Below are positions 9,234 through 18,546 of a stretch of 64,000 nt of DNA, in pieces; positions within the stretch are counted from its first letter, which is position 1; each line of letters opens with the position of its first letter. This DNA is from Ensifer adhaerens (lineage in GTDB: Bacteria > Pseudomonadota > Alphaproteobacteria > Rhizobiales > Rhizobiaceae): NCBI GenBank assembly GCA_900215285.1, contig OCMG01000004.1, positions 3,270,001-3,334,000 of the forward strand, written 5' to 3'. The position numbers and the translations under genes were made by a program. A model generated the notes under the pieces. The model was given only the letters and a program-made list of their open reading frames with translations. It searched no databases and had not been told where the DNA came from.

Positions 9234-9499
9234 TAGCGAACCTTCGAAAGAGCCGCTTGCGTCTTGGCCCGCAGGCGCGCCCGAACGTCTTCGACGCTCA
9301 CCGCCAGTTCAGGATTGGCAACAAGCTCCGCATGGCGCGCGGGCAGGATTTCGTCCGCCCAATTGTCGAACGCATGCTGATCGTCTTCGAGAAGCCTCAG
9401 CGCCGCCTCCACAACGCCTTGTGCATCTAGAAAGGGTCCCCGTTCGATCTGGCGACGGACGATTTCCTCGAATTCCTTGCTTAGGGTGATTTGCGACAT
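9233..9499 (-). CDS. ParD-type ribbon-helix-helix antitoxin
   Basis: An 88-residue protein starting at the ATG at 9497-9499 (MSQITLSKEFEEIVRRQIER), with GAGGCAAACC just upstream as ribosome-binding site. Residues about 1-45 match the ParD/CopG ribbon-helix-helix pattern (strand, then two helices ending LDAQGVVEAALRLLE), which dimerises to bind operator DNA. The acidic, disordered-looking C-terminal half would wrap the toxin. It is the first gene of the pair with the RelE/ParE toxin and probably represses its own promoter in the short gap 9500-9592. That gap holds no obvious perfect palindrome other than the cimA hairpin. Confidence 0.83.
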   Translation of the reverse strand: MSQITLSKEFEEIVRRQIERGPFLDAQGVVEAALRLLEDDQHAFDNWADEILPARHAELVANPELAVSVEDVRARLRAKTQAALSKVR

Positions 9500-9566
9500 G
9501 GTTTGCCTCAAGATCGTCTGCACGAAGTATGGACCGGGCAAATTCTCTCGGCAAGCTCTATCGCTC

Positions 9567-9587
9567 TTCGCCTTTTCTCAAGGCGAA
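9567..9587 (-). terminator. Hairpin downstream of cimA, possible terminator
   Basis: Perfect 8-bp stem, TTCGCCTT at 9567-9574 and AAGGCGAA at 9580-9587, with a 5-base loop, six bases after the cimA stop on the minus strand. There is no T-run behind it, so termination is likely but not secure. Confidence 0.4.
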
Positions 9588-9592
9588 ATGGA

Positions 9593-11209
9593 TCACTCCG
9601 CAGCCACCTTCCCCGCCAGCTCCCGGTTCTTCATCAGCTTGTAGACGATACTGTCCATCAGCGCCTGGAAAGACGCATCGATGATGTTGTCGGAGACGCC
9701 GACCGTCCACCATCTGGCGCCCGTATCGTCTGAGCATTCGATCAGCACGCGGGTGATCGCTTCGGTGCCGCCGTTGAGGATGCGGACCTTGTAGTCGACC
9801 AGTTCGAGATCGGCAATTTCGGGCTGGTAGCGGCCCAGATCCTTGCGGATGGCGATGTCGAGAGCGTTGACGGGGCCGTGGCCCTCGGCCACCGACATCA
9901 CCGTCTCGCCGTCGATCACCGTCTTCACCACGGCTTCCGACACGGTCTTTAGATGGCCGTTGGCGTCGAAGCGGCGTTCGACCATGACGCGGAAACTGTC
10001 GACCTGGAAGAAGTCCGGTACGGAGCCGAGCGTGCGGCGCGCGAGCAGTTCGAAGCTCGCATCTGCGCCCTCATAGGCATAGCCGGTCGCCTCGCGCTCC
10101 TTGACGATGGTGATCAGCGTATCGAGGCGCGGATCGTCCTTGCCGACCTCGATGCCGCGGCGCTTCAGCGCATTGATGAAATTGGACTTGCCGCCCTGAT
10201 CGGAGACCATGACCTTGCGCAGGTTGCCGACCGTTTCCGGCTCGACATGCTCGTAGGTGCGCGGGTCCTTCAGGAGCGCCGAGGCATGAATGCCGGCCTT
10301 GGTGGCGAAGGCCGAGGAGCCGACATAGGGCGCCTGCGTTTCAGGCGAGCGGTTCAGCAGCTCGTCGAAATCGTGGGAAAGCTTCGTCAGTCCCTGCAGC
10401 GCCTCGCGGTCGATGCCGGTTTCGAAGCGTTCGTTATAGGCGGGCTTCAGCACCAGCGTCGGGATGATGGTGACGAGATTGGCATTGCCGCAGCGCTCGC
10501 CAATGCCGTTCAGCGTGCCCTGGATCTGGCGCACGCCGGCCTCGACCGCTGCGAGCGAATTGGCGACCGCCTGGCCGGTGTCGTTATGCGCATGGATGCC
10601 GAGCCGGTCGCCGGGGACGCCCGCCGCAATAACGGCGGCGACAATCTCGCGGACTTCCGACGGCTGGGTGCCGCCATTGGTGTCGCAGAGCACGATCCAG
10701 CGCGCGCCGGCGTCGTAAGCCGTCTTGGCGCAGGCCAGCGCATAGGCCGGGTTGGCCTTGTAGCCGTCAAAGAAGTGCTCGCAATCGATCATCGCGCCCT
10801 TGCCGGCATCGATGGCAGCCTTCACCGAAAGGTCGATGCTTTCGAGGTTTTCCTCGTTCGTGCAGCCGAGCGCGACCTTGACGTGATAATCCCAGCTCTT
10901 GGCGACGAAACAGATGTGGTCGGACTTGGCGCGCAGCAGCTCGTTGAGCCCGGGATCGTTGGAGACCGAGACGCCCGCGCGCTTCGTCATTCCAAAGGCG
11001 ACGAAGCCGGCGCGGCCGGTGCGCTTTTTGGAAAAGAAGGCCGTGTCGGTCGGGTTCGCACCCGGATAGCCGCCCTCGACATAATCCATGCCGAAGGCGT
11101 CCAGCATGTTGGCAATCGCAATCTTGTCCTCGACGGAAAAATCCACGCCGGGCGTCTGCTGCCCGTCGCGAAGGGTCGTGTCGAAGAGGTAGATGCGTTC
11201 TTTTGCCAT
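9593..11209 (-). CDS. cimA: Citramalate synthase
   Basis: A 538-residue member of the LeuA/CimA family, starting at the ATG at 11207-11209. The alpha-isopropylmalate synthase-like TIM barrel opens with IYLFDTTLRDGQQTPG, the metal-binding motif of the HMGL-like superfamily. GIHAHNDTGQAVANS gives the other conserved metal ligands. Residues from about 400 form a LeuA allosteric dimerisation domain. The length and the FVAFGMTKRAG and DYVEGGYPGANPTDT motifs fit the citramalate synthase branch (TIGR00977). It condenses pyruvate and acetyl-CoA to (R)-citramalate, an alternative start of isoleucine synthesis. It stands alone, with the REP-like repeat just upstream. Confidence 0.92.
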   Translation of the reverse strand: MAKERIYLFDTTLRDGQQTPGVDFSVEDKIAIANMLDAFGMDYVEGGYPGANPTDTAFFSKKRTGRAGFVAFGMTKRAGVSVSNDPGLNELLRAKSDHICFVAKSWDYHVKVALGCTNEENLESIDLSVKAAIDAGKGAMIDCEHFFDGYKANPAYALACAKTAYDAGARWIVLCDTNGGTQPSEVREIVAAVIAAGVPGDRLGIHAHNDTGQAVANSLAAVEAGVRQIQGTLNGIGERCGNANLVTIIPTLVLKPAYNERFETGIDREALQGLTKLSHDFDELLNRSPETQAPYVGSSAFATKAGIHASALLKDPRTYEHVEPETVGNLRKVMVSDQGGKSNFINALKRRGIEVGKDDPRLDTLITIVKEREATGYAYEGADASFELLARRTLGSVPDFFQVDSFRVMVERRFDANGHLKTVSEAVVKTVIDGETVMSVAEGHGPVNALDIAIRKDLGRYQPEIADLELVDYKVRILNGGTEAITRVLIECSDDTGARWWTVGVSDNIIDASFQALMDSIVYKLMKNRELAGKVAAE

Positions 11210-11267
11210 TTCGCTTTGTCCTAAATTTACGCCGCGCTCTGCATCCGCGACGCCCGCCAAAACCGCC

Positions 11268-11370
11268 GTCATGGTCGGGCCTGTCCCGACCATCTGCTAC
11301 GTTCAACTCTAACCGCAACCTCGTTTGCTTGGCTTCGTCAGCAGATCCTCGGGACAAGCCCGAGGATGAC
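11268..11370. repeat. REP-like element: two inner palindromes inside an outer inverted repeat
   Basis: Two arms of about 33 bases (11268-11300 and 11337-11370) are inverted copies of each other, separated by about 36 bases. Each arm is itself palindromic: GGTCGGG/CCCGACC at 11273-11279 and 11285-11291, and CCTCGGG/CCCGAGG at 11347-11353 and 11359-11365. The inner stems differ between arms by paired changes that keep base-pairing. This is the design of bacterial REP/BIME-type or RIME-like intergenic elements. It lies between pip and cimA. I saw no second copy in the window. Confidence 0.6.
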
Positions 11371-11423
11371 GACCGAGAAATTCGGCCCTTCCTCTTCCCT
11401 CGCGGAGCAAGTTGCGGGGCTCC

Positions 11424-12858
<1,435 letters not shown>

Positions 12859-12862
<4 letters not shown>

Positions 12863-13338
12863 GGCTGCCCCTCCGGCCACCGATCCGTATCGTGATCGGG
12901 ATGCTGGTACGATTTCAGCTCGGCCAGGAAGGGCAATGCGGCGACATCTTCCTCCGTCGGATGACCCGGCAGCTCGGGCAGATGATCCACATAGGAAATC
13001 TTTCCCTCCGTGCCATATTGCAGGGTCGGCACGATGCGCTCCGGCTCGTCGAAGGCGCCAATGGCAATCGCCATGCCGTCGGGGGCCTCGTAGGTCAGCG
13101 GCGTGCCGCAAGCCTCGCAAAAGCCGCGACGCACGAGATTGGACGACTGGAAATGTTTCGGAGCGCCGCGCGTCCAGCGGAAATTCAGGCCGCGCACGGA
13201 GGCAAGCGGGGCATAGAAGCTACCGAATGCCTTCTGGCACATTCGGCAATGGCAGATCGAGGCATCGTTCAGATTGCCCTCGACGCGGAAACGGATGGCG
13301 CCGCATTGGCAGCCGCCGGTGTAGATCGTGTCAGACAT
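12859..13338 (-). CDS. GFA-family zinc protein, copy 2
   Basis: A 159-residue paralogue of the flanking GFA genes. Zinc ligands are Cys 10 and 12, Cys 29, 31 and 34, and Cys 74 and 77. It starts at the ATG at 13336-13338 after a GGAGGAAGCC-type site and ends with YQHPDHDTDRWP. Fifteen bases separate it from the small membrane-protein gene upstream, and ATGA couples it to copy 1 downstream. Biochemical role unknown; thiol-linked detoxification is a guess from the family name only. Confidence 0.9.
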
Positions 13339-13353
13339 GGCTTCCTCCCTCTC

Positions 13354-13485
13354 TCATTTGAACACGCCCACCCACCAGAGAACGCCAACAGTGATCGCCA
13401 CGACGAGAACGCCCTTGGCGATCAGCCCGTAGAGCAGCCATTTCGGCATCTTCATGTTGGGATTCGGTTGCGGCGCGGTCATCAT
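13354..13485 (-). CDS. 43-residue single-pass membrane protein within the GFA operon
   Basis: The frame runs from ATGATG at 13480-13485 to TGA at 13354-13356. It encodes a polar start (MMTAPQPNPNMKMPKW) followed by one membrane helix (residues about 17-40, LLYGLIAKGVLVVAITVGVL) and a WWVGVFK end. The first ATG shares one base with the stop of GFA copy 3 (TGATG), the same style of coupling as its neighbours, which argues that it is real. Function unknown; it may anchor or regulate something acting with the GFA proteins. Confidence 0.65.
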   Translation of the reverse strand: MMTAPQPNPNMKMPKWLLYGLIAKGVLVVAITVGVLWWVGVFK

Positions 13486-13946
13486 CAGTCCTCGGGCCAT
13501 TTCTCCGTATCGTGATCCGGATGCTGCCAGCTTTCGATGCTGGCGAAGAATTCGGTCATGCCGGGGCTTTCAAACGGCGGCTTGTCGAAGAGGCGGTCGA
13601 TCCACGGCAAGCGCTTGGAATGGTTGACCTGGATCTGCGGCTCGAACAGCTCCGGATGATCGAAAGCGCCGATGGCAAGCTCGATGCCTTCCGGATGGCG
13701 ATAGGTGAGCGGCGTGCCGCATTTTTCGCAGAAGCCGCGATGCACCTGCTTGGAAGAGCGGAACCAGGTCGGCTGGCCGCGCGTCCACACAAGATGCGCC
13801 TGATCGGCCGTCACGAAAGCACCGAAGAAGGACCCGAACGCCTTCTGGCACATGCGGCAATGACAGATCGACGGCCGCCCGAGATGGCCGGCGCGGAAAC
13901 GAACTGCGCCGCACTGGCAGCCGCCGGAATGAGTTGTCTCAGTCAT
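13485..13946 (-). CDS. GFA-family zinc protein, copy 3
   Basis: A 153-residue GFA protein from the ATG at 13944-13946 (MTETTHSGGCQCGAVRF). Zinc ligands are Cys 10 and 12, Cys 28, 30 and 33, and Cys 73 and 76. It ends WQHPDHDTEKWPED, the tail motif shared with copies 1 and 2. Its start lies inside the vapC gene (8-base overlap), so it should be made from the vapBC transcript. An in-frame upstream start at 13973 would overlap vapC more. Of the three it looks closest to copy 2 (shared CHCRMCQKAFGSF). Confidence 0.9.
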   Translation of the reverse strand: MTETTHSGGCQCGAVRFRAGHLGRPSICHCRMCQKAFGSFFGAFVTADQAHLVWTRGQPTWFRSSKQVHRGFCEKCGTPLTYRHPEGIELAIGAFDHPELFEPQIQVNHSKRLPWIDRLFDKPPFESPGMTEFFASIESWQHPDHDTEKWPED

Positions 13947-14361
13947 GCTCGGTCCTTTCGAGCCAGTTCTCAATCTTCAGGCCGTCAACGCGGGAGAACT
14001 CGCGGACGTTGTCCGTTACCAAGGTCAAGCCGAGCGCGCGGGCATGGGCGGCGATCAGCAAATCAAAAGGGCCGATTGGTGTGCCTGCCTTTTCCAAGGC
14101 AACGCGGATTTCAGCAAATTCGGCACTGTATTGCGGGTCAAACGGCAAAGCTCGGCAGTTGGAAAGGAACTCCGCGATCCGATCCTTCAATCGCTCGGCA
14201 CGACTTTTCTCCACCCCAAACGCAAGTTCACATTCTACTATCGCGCTCGTACAAATCGCGCTCCAACCTTCGGCGCGCGCTCTCCTTGCCGCGGCACCGC
14301 GCGGATTACGGAGCATGTCGGAGATTATGTTGGTGTCGAGCATGTAAACCGGGGTTGTCAT
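13939..14361 (-). CDS. vapC: VapC-type PIN-domain ribonuclease toxin
   Basis: A 140-residue PIN domain with the full acidic site: Asp 9 (MLDTNIISD), Glu 43/45 (VECELAFG), Asp 100 (GPFDLLIAAHA) and Asp 117 (LVTDNVREF). VapC toxins are Mg-dependent endoribonucleases that cut tRNA or rRNA when freed from VapB. The pattern with RALPFDPQYSAEFAEIR is typical of the FitB/VapC group found in rhizobia. Its ATG overlaps the vapB stop by four bases (ATGA). The 3' end overlaps GFA copy 3 by eight bases. Confidence 0.92.
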   Translation of the reverse strand: MTTPVYMLDTNIISDMLRNPRGAAARRARAEGWSAICTSAIVECELAFGVEKSRAERLKDRIAEFLSNCRALPFDPQYSAEFAEIRVALEKAGTPIGPFDLLIAAHARALGLTLVTDNVREFSRVDGLKIENWLERTEHD

Positions 14362-14603
14362 AGTTTGACATCGTCCAGCGGGAGAAGCCCTTCATCAACA
14401 TCGGGAAACTCCTCATCCAAAGGCTCCAGCGAATCCAGCCATTGTGAAAGATCCATCTTCGACTTCACCGGTGCGATGACAATCCGCCCGTCATCCTCCT
14501 TCGTGATCGTCACATCATCGCCCGGAAAATCGAATTCGACCGGAATGCGTATCGCCCGGTTGCGACCATTCCTGAAGACTTTCGCATGTTTGACCATTCC
14601 CAT
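14358..14603 (-). CDS. vapB: VapB-type AbrB-fold antitoxin
   Basis: An 81-residue protein starting at the ATG at 14601-14603, six bases after GAGGAG. The N-terminal half (AKVFRNGRNRAIRIPVEF) is the swapped-hairpin AbrB/SpoVT DNA-binding fold of VapB antitoxins. The acidic C-terminal half (SQWLDSLEPLDEEFPDVDEG) should bind VapC. It overlaps vapC by four bases. The perfect palindrome at 14621-14649 lies just upstream and is the obvious operator. A second ATG at 14597 is possible but has worse spacing. Confidence 0.9.
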   Translation of the reverse strand: MGMVKHAKVFRNGRNRAIRIPVEFDFPGDDVTITKEDDGRIVIAPVKSKMDLSQWLDSLEPLDEEFPDVDEGLLPLDDVKL

Positions 14604-14620
14604 GTCGATCTCCTCGATCA

Positions 14621-14649
14621 ATTTGGCATATGCCGAGCATATGCCAAAT
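14621..14649 (-). promoter_or_regulatory. Palindromic operator of vapBC
   Basis: Perfect inverted repeat: 13-base arm ATTTGGCATATGC, 3-base spacer CGA, then its reverse complement. It ends 18 bases upstream of the vapB ATG. VapBC complexes repress their own promoters by binding such palindromes, so this is very probably the autoregulatory site of the whole vapBC-GFA-pip unit. It lies between vapB and the end of cysS (16 bases away), so any vapB promoter is squeezed into or inside cysS. Confidence 0.8.
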
Positions 14650-14665
14650 CAGCCCGTGGCGCAAA

Positions 14666-16120
14666 TCAGCGCTTCACTTCCCATGTCGTCACCCGCTCCC
14701 CGGTTGTCGAGTCTTTAGAATCCTTTAGCTGAATGCCTTGAGATGCCAGTTGATCGCGCAGGCGGTCGGCTTCGGCAAAGTTCTTGGCCTTCAGCATTTC
14801 CAGACGCAGTTGCACGAGGGCTTCGACGCTTTCGGCCAACGCATCCGAAACGCTCACCTTCTTCGGCAGGACACCCAGAAGGGCAGCGCTTGCGGCGAAT
14901 TCGGGAGCGCCGGCGCCGGCCAGAGCATGGAGCGCCTGAATGGCGGCAACCGTGTTGAGGTCGTCAGACAGCGCATCCAGAACGGAGGCATGGGCGGCCC
15001 CTTGCGGCTCGAGGCCTGTCGGCCATTTCCTGAGCAGGGCCTCCGCCTCCTCCAACCTTTTCACGCTGAAATCGATCGGTTCCCGGTAATGCGTCATCAG
15101 CATCGCCAGCCGCAGCACCTCGCCCGGCCATTTGCGGCCGCCGAACTTCTCCGTCTCCAGCAGTTCGTTGATGGTGACGAAATTGCCTTCGGACTTGGAC
15201 ATCTTCCTGCCCTCGACCTGCAGGAAGCCGTTATGCATCCAGATGTTCGCCATCACGCCGGTGTCGAAGGCGCAGCAGGATTGCGCGATTTCGTTTTCGT
15301 GGTGGGGGAAGATGAGGTCGAGGCCACCGCCGTGGATGTCGAACTGGTGCGGGCGCGACTTCGCCTTGGAGGAAAGCTTGTCCTTGATCTCCTCCCAGAG
15401 GAAGCGGTCGGACATGGCGGAGCATTCGATATGCCAGCCGGGGCGGCCGTAGATCGAGACGGTTTTACCATCGACGGTGAAGCTCGCGTCCCAGCCGGGC
15501 TGATCGGCGGCGCTTTCCTTCCAGAGCACGAAATCGGCCGGGCTCTTCTTGTGCGCTTCGACCGCGATGCGCGCGCCGGCCTGCTGGTCTTCCAGCTTGC
15601 GCTTGGAGAGTTCGCCGTAATTGTCCATCGATGGGACGGAGAACAACACTTCCCTGCCCTCGGCACCCGTCGCCACATAGGCATGACCTCGGTCGATCAG
15701 CGACTGGGCAATGGCGATCATCCCGTCGATATTCTCCGTCGCGCGCGGCTGGACGGTCGGCGGCAGGCAGCCGAGGGTGGCGACATCGGCGACATATTGC
15801 GTCTCGGTCTTCTCCGTGACGCGGCGAATCGCGTCGTTCAACTTGAGGTCAGGGAAGTCGCGCAGCGCGCGGGCATTGATCTTGTCGTCCACGTCCGTGA
15901 TGTTGCGCACATAGGTGACGTGGTTTTCCCCATAAACGTGGCGCAGCAGCCGGAAGAGCACGTCGAAGACGATGGCCGGGCGTGCGTTTCCGATATGGGC
16001 ATAATCGTAAACCGTCGGGCCGCAGACATAGAGGCGCACGTTTTCAGCGTCGATCGGCTCGAAAACCTGTTTCTCGCGGGCGAGCGTATTGTAGAATTTC
16101 AAGCGTGGCGTATCCGCCAT
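14666..16120 (-). CDS. cysS: Cysteinyl-tRNA synthetase
   Basis: A 484-residue class I synthetase starting at the ATG at 16118-16120 after GGGAGAAGGAC. The HIGH-type motif is [12 protein letters not shown] and the KMSKS loop is [12 protein letters not shown]. The zinc-binding Cys of CGPTVYD and the HHENEIAQS motif are present. The extra segment around [14 protein letters not shown] is usual in alphaproteobacteria. It charges tRNA-Cys in the cytoplasm. A 14-codon Cys-containing mini-ORF and a strong hairpin lie in its leader. It precedes vapBC on the same strand. Confidence 0.97.
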   Translation of the reverse strand: MADTPRLKFYNTLAREKQVFEPIDAENVRLYVCGPTVYDYAHIGNARPAIVFDVLFRLLRHVYGENHVTYVRNITDVDDKINARALRDFPDLKLNDAIRRVTEKTETQYVADVATLGCLPPTVQPRATENIDGMIAIAQSLIDRGHAYVATGAEGREVLFSVPSMDNYGELSKRKLEDQQAGARIAVEAHKKSPADFVLWKESAADQPGWDASFTVDGKTVSIYGRPGWHIECSAMSDRFLWEEIKDKLSSKAKSRPHQFDIHGGGLDLIFPHHENEIAQSCCAFDTGVMANIWMHNGFLQVEGRKMSKSEGNFVTINELLETEKFGGRKWPGEVLRLAMLMTHYREPIDFSVKRLEEAEALLRKWPTGLEPQGAAHASVLDALSDDLNTVAAIQALHALAGAGAPEFAASAALLGVLPKKVSVSDALAESVEALVQLRLEMLKAKNFAEADRLRDQLASQGIQLKDSKDSTTGERVTTWEVKR

Positions 16121-16154
16121 GTCCTTCTCCCGAAAGGCAAAAATTGCATACCCA

Positions 16155-16168
16155 CCCGGCTGGCCGGG
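16155..16168 (-). promoter_or_regulatory. Strong hairpin in the cysS leader
   Basis: Stem CCCGGC/GCCGGG with a two-base centre, between the mini-ORF stop (16221) and the cysS start (16120). Read on the minus strand, a run of five T follows about ten bases later (near 16141-16145). The upstream leader segment at about 16205-16217 (CTGGTCCGG on the minus strand) could pair with part of this stem. An attenuator is possible but unproven. Confidence 0.35.
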
Positions 16169-16220
16169 CGTTTTGAGCTCTTTTGTTTCGAGAGACGAAA
16201 ACGGCCGGACCAGCGAGGCG

Positions 16221-16265
16221 CTAGTCGATAATCTTTCCGCAAATGATGCAGCGATCCGTTTTCAT
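16221..16265 (-). CDS. Possible 14-residue leader peptide with a CxxC pair, upstream of cysS
   Basis: ATG at 16263-16265, stop TAG at 16221-16223, encoding [14 protein letters not shown]. Two of fourteen codons are Cys (TGC). A weak ribosome-binding site (AAAGAG) lies seven bases upstream. Its position about 100 bases before the cysteinyl-tRNA synthetase start, with a hairpin in between, is the layout expected of a Cys-sensing leader peptide. It could equally be chance or a tiny zinc-knuckle peptide. Confidence 0.3.
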   Translation of the reverse strand: MKTDRCIICGKIID

Positions 16266-16466
16266 GGCGCTCTTTATTGCCCCTCGCCATCATTCCGTCA
16301 AGCTGCCGCCGAGATCGAAATGTAGCTTTGATTTCGATCAGTTTACTTAAGTCGAAACTGACGTAGAATATGTGTCGTCTTTCCGCCGCAATTTGCGGCG
16401 AGACGGCGCGCCACGTAATACCGCATCAAAACAACAACACGTCCAAATGGGGCAAAGGAAACAACC
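16266..16466. other. Intergenic region between cysS leader and the 51-residue protein gene
   Basis: About 200 bases separating divergent genes. It holds a stem-loop at about 16376-16404 (CGCCGCAA with TTGCGGCG and outer GTCT/AGAC) in the leader of the plus-strand gene. No larger open frame here looks coding. Promoters for both directions must lie here but I cannot place them with confidence. Confidence 0.5.
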
Positions 16467-16622
16467 ATGGCTGACAAGGCCGCGAGCACCGTCAACATCA
16501 ATCTGGTCGATCAATACAAGCCGGTCGGCCTGAAGGCCGTTCTGGCCGCCGCATTGATGTGCGCCAACGACCCGAAGAAGAAGGGCGACCAGCCCGCCAA
16601 GACGGCCGACAAGGTCGCCTGA
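16467..16622 (+). CDS. 51-residue conserved-looking small protein, function unknown
   Basis: ATG at 16467 with AAAGGAAAC upstream, stop TGA at 16620-16622. It encodes MADKAASTVNINLVDQYKPV followed by GLKAVLAAALMCANDP and a Lys-rich tail (KKKGDQPAKTADKVA). Codon use is strongly GC at third positions, like its neighbours, which supports coding. There is no signal peptide or clear membrane helix, although residues 21-35 are hydrophobic. It stands between cysS and the SRAP gene. No family recognised. Confidence 0.65.
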   Translation: MADKAASTVNINLVDQYKPVGLKAVLAAALMCANDPKKKGDQPAKTADKVA

Positions 16623-16717
16623 TATTCGCCTCGCGGCTGACGCCGGGGGACGTCTGAATTTTTGGTTTAATGCAATTTTGGACGCGAAACCGGGTATCAC
16701 GTTCGCTGGAATTGCTT

Positions 16718-17503
16718 TTAGAACAGATCCAACTGGCCGCCGTCGCTTTCGCGTCTGGCGGCCTTTGCTTTTTGGGGCGTCGGTTGCGCCGCCATTTCCG
16801 AGCGGGCGATGCGCTCCTGAATGTCAGGGCCGGTATTGGCGACCTTGTTGACGCGGTCGGAGACGGGGATCGCCTCAAAGAGGTCCTCCGGCGGGCTGAC
16901 CATCAGGTCTTGAATGTCGCGCGGCTCCTGCGTCTTGCAATCGAGCCAACGGGAGAATTCCTCGGGCGGGATGACGACCGGCATGCGATCATGGATCGGC
17001 GCGAAGGACGGGTTGGCGGGAGCCGTCAGGATGCAGGCGGTGTCGACCTCGGAGCCGTCGGCGGAGGCCCAGGTCTCCATCAGGCCGGCAAAGGCAACGA
17101 TCTTGCCGTGCTTCGGGCGCACCCAATAGGCCTGCGATTTCTGCTTGGAGCCTTTTTCCGGGCGGTGCCATTCATAAAAGCCGGACGCAGGAATGAGGAT
17201 GCGGCGGTGGCGCATGGCGGCGCGGAAGGAGGCCTTCTCGATTGCGGTTTCCGAGCGAGCATTCACCAGAAGCGGAAACTCGCGCGGGTCCTTCGCCCAG
17301 CCGGGCATGAATCCCCAGCGGGCGAGCATCGCGCGGCGCTTCGGCAGGTTGGAGCCGGGCGCACCGCCCTCTCCTTCAACGACAATGAGGATCGGCTGCG
17401 TGGGCGCGATATTGAAGCGGGCCGGGAAATCCTCGATCAGCGCGATGGAGAAAAATTCCACCACCTCGTCCGCCGTTACCGTCAGCGCATATCGTCCGCA
17501 CAT
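16718..17503 (-). CDS. SRAP-domain (YedK/HMCES type) abasic-site protein with a QLDLF C-terminus
   Basis: A 261-residue SOS response-associated peptidase (SRAP) protein. After removal of Met, Cys 2 (MCGRYALT) is the residue that crosslinks abasic sites in single-stranded DNA. Asn 31 (RFNIAPTQ), Glu 111 (GFYEWHR) and His 171 (PIHDRMPVV) complete the known active site. Residues about 215-256 form a Lys/Arg-rich, disordered-looking tail, and the last five residues are QLDLF, matching the consensus bacterial beta-clamp-binding pentapeptide. Start at 17501-17503. It is divergent from the NUDIX gene (47 bases between the starts). Confidence 0.92.
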   Translation of the reverse strand: MCGRYALTVTADEVVEFFSIALIEDFPARFNIAPTQPILIVVEGEGGAPGSNLPKRRAMLARWGFMPGWAKDPREFPLLVNARSETAIEKASFRAAMRHRRILIPASGFYEWHRPEKGSKQKSQAYWVRPKHGKIVAFAGLMETWASADGSEVDTACILTAPANPSFAPIHDRMPVVIPPEEFSRWLDCKTQEPRDIQDLMVSPPEDLFEAIPVSDRVNKVANTGPDIQERIARSEMAAQPTPQKAKAARRESDGGQLDLF

Positions 17504-17550
17504 GATCTTGCCACCTTCGCCTTTCGCCCTGCAATATAGGAGGGATGAGC

Positions 17551-17970
17551 ATGCAATTGAAACCCGCCTCCTCCGCGATCGTGATTGATGGCGATCGTTA
17601 TCTTCTGGTCCGGCGTGCGAACCCGCCGGCGCAGGACCTCTTTGCCTTTCCGGGTGGGCGGGCCGAGCCCGGCGAGACCCCGGACGAGACGGCGCTGCGG
17701 GAACTTGCGGAAGAAACGGGGCTTTCCGGCGACAATCCGCGCCTTTTCGCGACCTATGAACTGTCGGGAAAAACCGGCGGCGGCTACTTCCTGTCCGTTT
17801 TCCTCGTGGATTGCAGAGAGCGCCAGGACGTTACCGCGCTGGACGATGCGCTGGAAGCGGGCTGGTATTCCGCGGCAGATCTCGCCAGAATTCCCGTCCC
17901 GGACAGTGTGGCAGACTGCATCACCCGGCTGGAAGCCTGGCGCACCACCGGCGCCTGGCCCGAGATTTAA
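17551..17970 (+). CDS. NUDIX hydrolase
   Basis: A 139-residue NUDIX protein. The NUDIX box runs from GGRAEPGETPDETALRELAE into ETGL, with the catalytic Glu pair. I use the ATG at 17551, six bases after AGGAGGG; an ATG at 17545 touches that site and is too close. NUDIX enzymes hydrolyse nucleoside diphosphates linked to another group; this branch resembles ADP-ribose or NTP pyrophosphohydrolases, but the substrate is open. Next to a SRAP protein, a nucleotide-sanitising role is plausible (inference). Confidence 0.88.
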   Translation: MQLKPASSAIVIDGDRYLLVRRANPPAQDLFAFPGGRAEPGETPDETALRELAEETGLSGDNPRLFATYELSGKTGGGYFLSVFLVDCRERQDVTALDDALEAGWYSAADLARIPVPDSVADCITRLEAWRTTGAWPEI

Positions 17971-18008
17971 CTTGCAATAGACTGTGATTCGGCGTTGTAG
18001 ATGAGGGC

Positions 18009-18440
18009 ATGAAGCGTCTCTTGTCTTTTGCTGTTGCCGTTGTTGCTGTATTTCAGCCTTTCGGGGTCTTGGCGGCCGGGTCGGTGCAGCAGATCAAGAC
18101 GGCGAAGCAGGAGCCTGCCGCCACGATCTTCAAGCCGGCCCCCTATGACGACAAGCTGGCGCAGCTGTCCGAGATCCTCGGAAGCCTCGATTTCATCCGC
18201 AATCTGTGCGAACACGACAGCGAGCCGCAATGGAAGGCGATGATGGGGCAGCTGCTCGACAGCGACGCCAAGGACGAGCCGGCACGGCGCGAAAAGCTGA
18301 CGGCCGCCTATAATCGCGGATACCGTACATTCTCGGCTATCCAGACAACCTGCAGTGCGCAATTGCGAGCGACAGCGGAGCGCTACCGTAACGAAGGCGC
18401 AACACTCGCCACGGAAATTACGACGAGATACGGAAATTAA
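18009..18440 (+). CDS. TIGR02301-family secreted protein
   Basis: A 143-residue protein with a clear signal peptide (MKRLLSFAVAVVAVFQPFGV, cleavage after VLAA). The mature part contains YDDKLAQLSEILGSLDFIRNLC and YNRGYRTFSAIQTTC, the pattern of TIGR02301, a family restricted to Rhizobiales and relatives. Two conserved Cys could form a disulfide in the periplasm. Function is unknown. It starts 38 bases after the NUDIX stop and may be co-transcribed with it. Confidence 0.82.
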   Translation: MKRLLSFAVAVVAVFQPFGVLAAGSVQQIKTAKQEPAATIFKPAPYDDKLAQLSEILGSLDFIRNLCEHDSEPQWKAMMGQLLDSDAKDEPARREKLTAAYNRGYRTFSAIQTTCSAQLRATAERYRNEGATLATEITTRYGN

Positions 18441-18546
18441 CGATTTATTCACCCCTTTTCGTGGCAGGCCGTGTCGTTTAGGAAAAAGGCTGCTAATGTT
18501 GTTAAGAGAGCGGTAAGGAATAAACCCTTCCGCCAGGGACTGCGAA

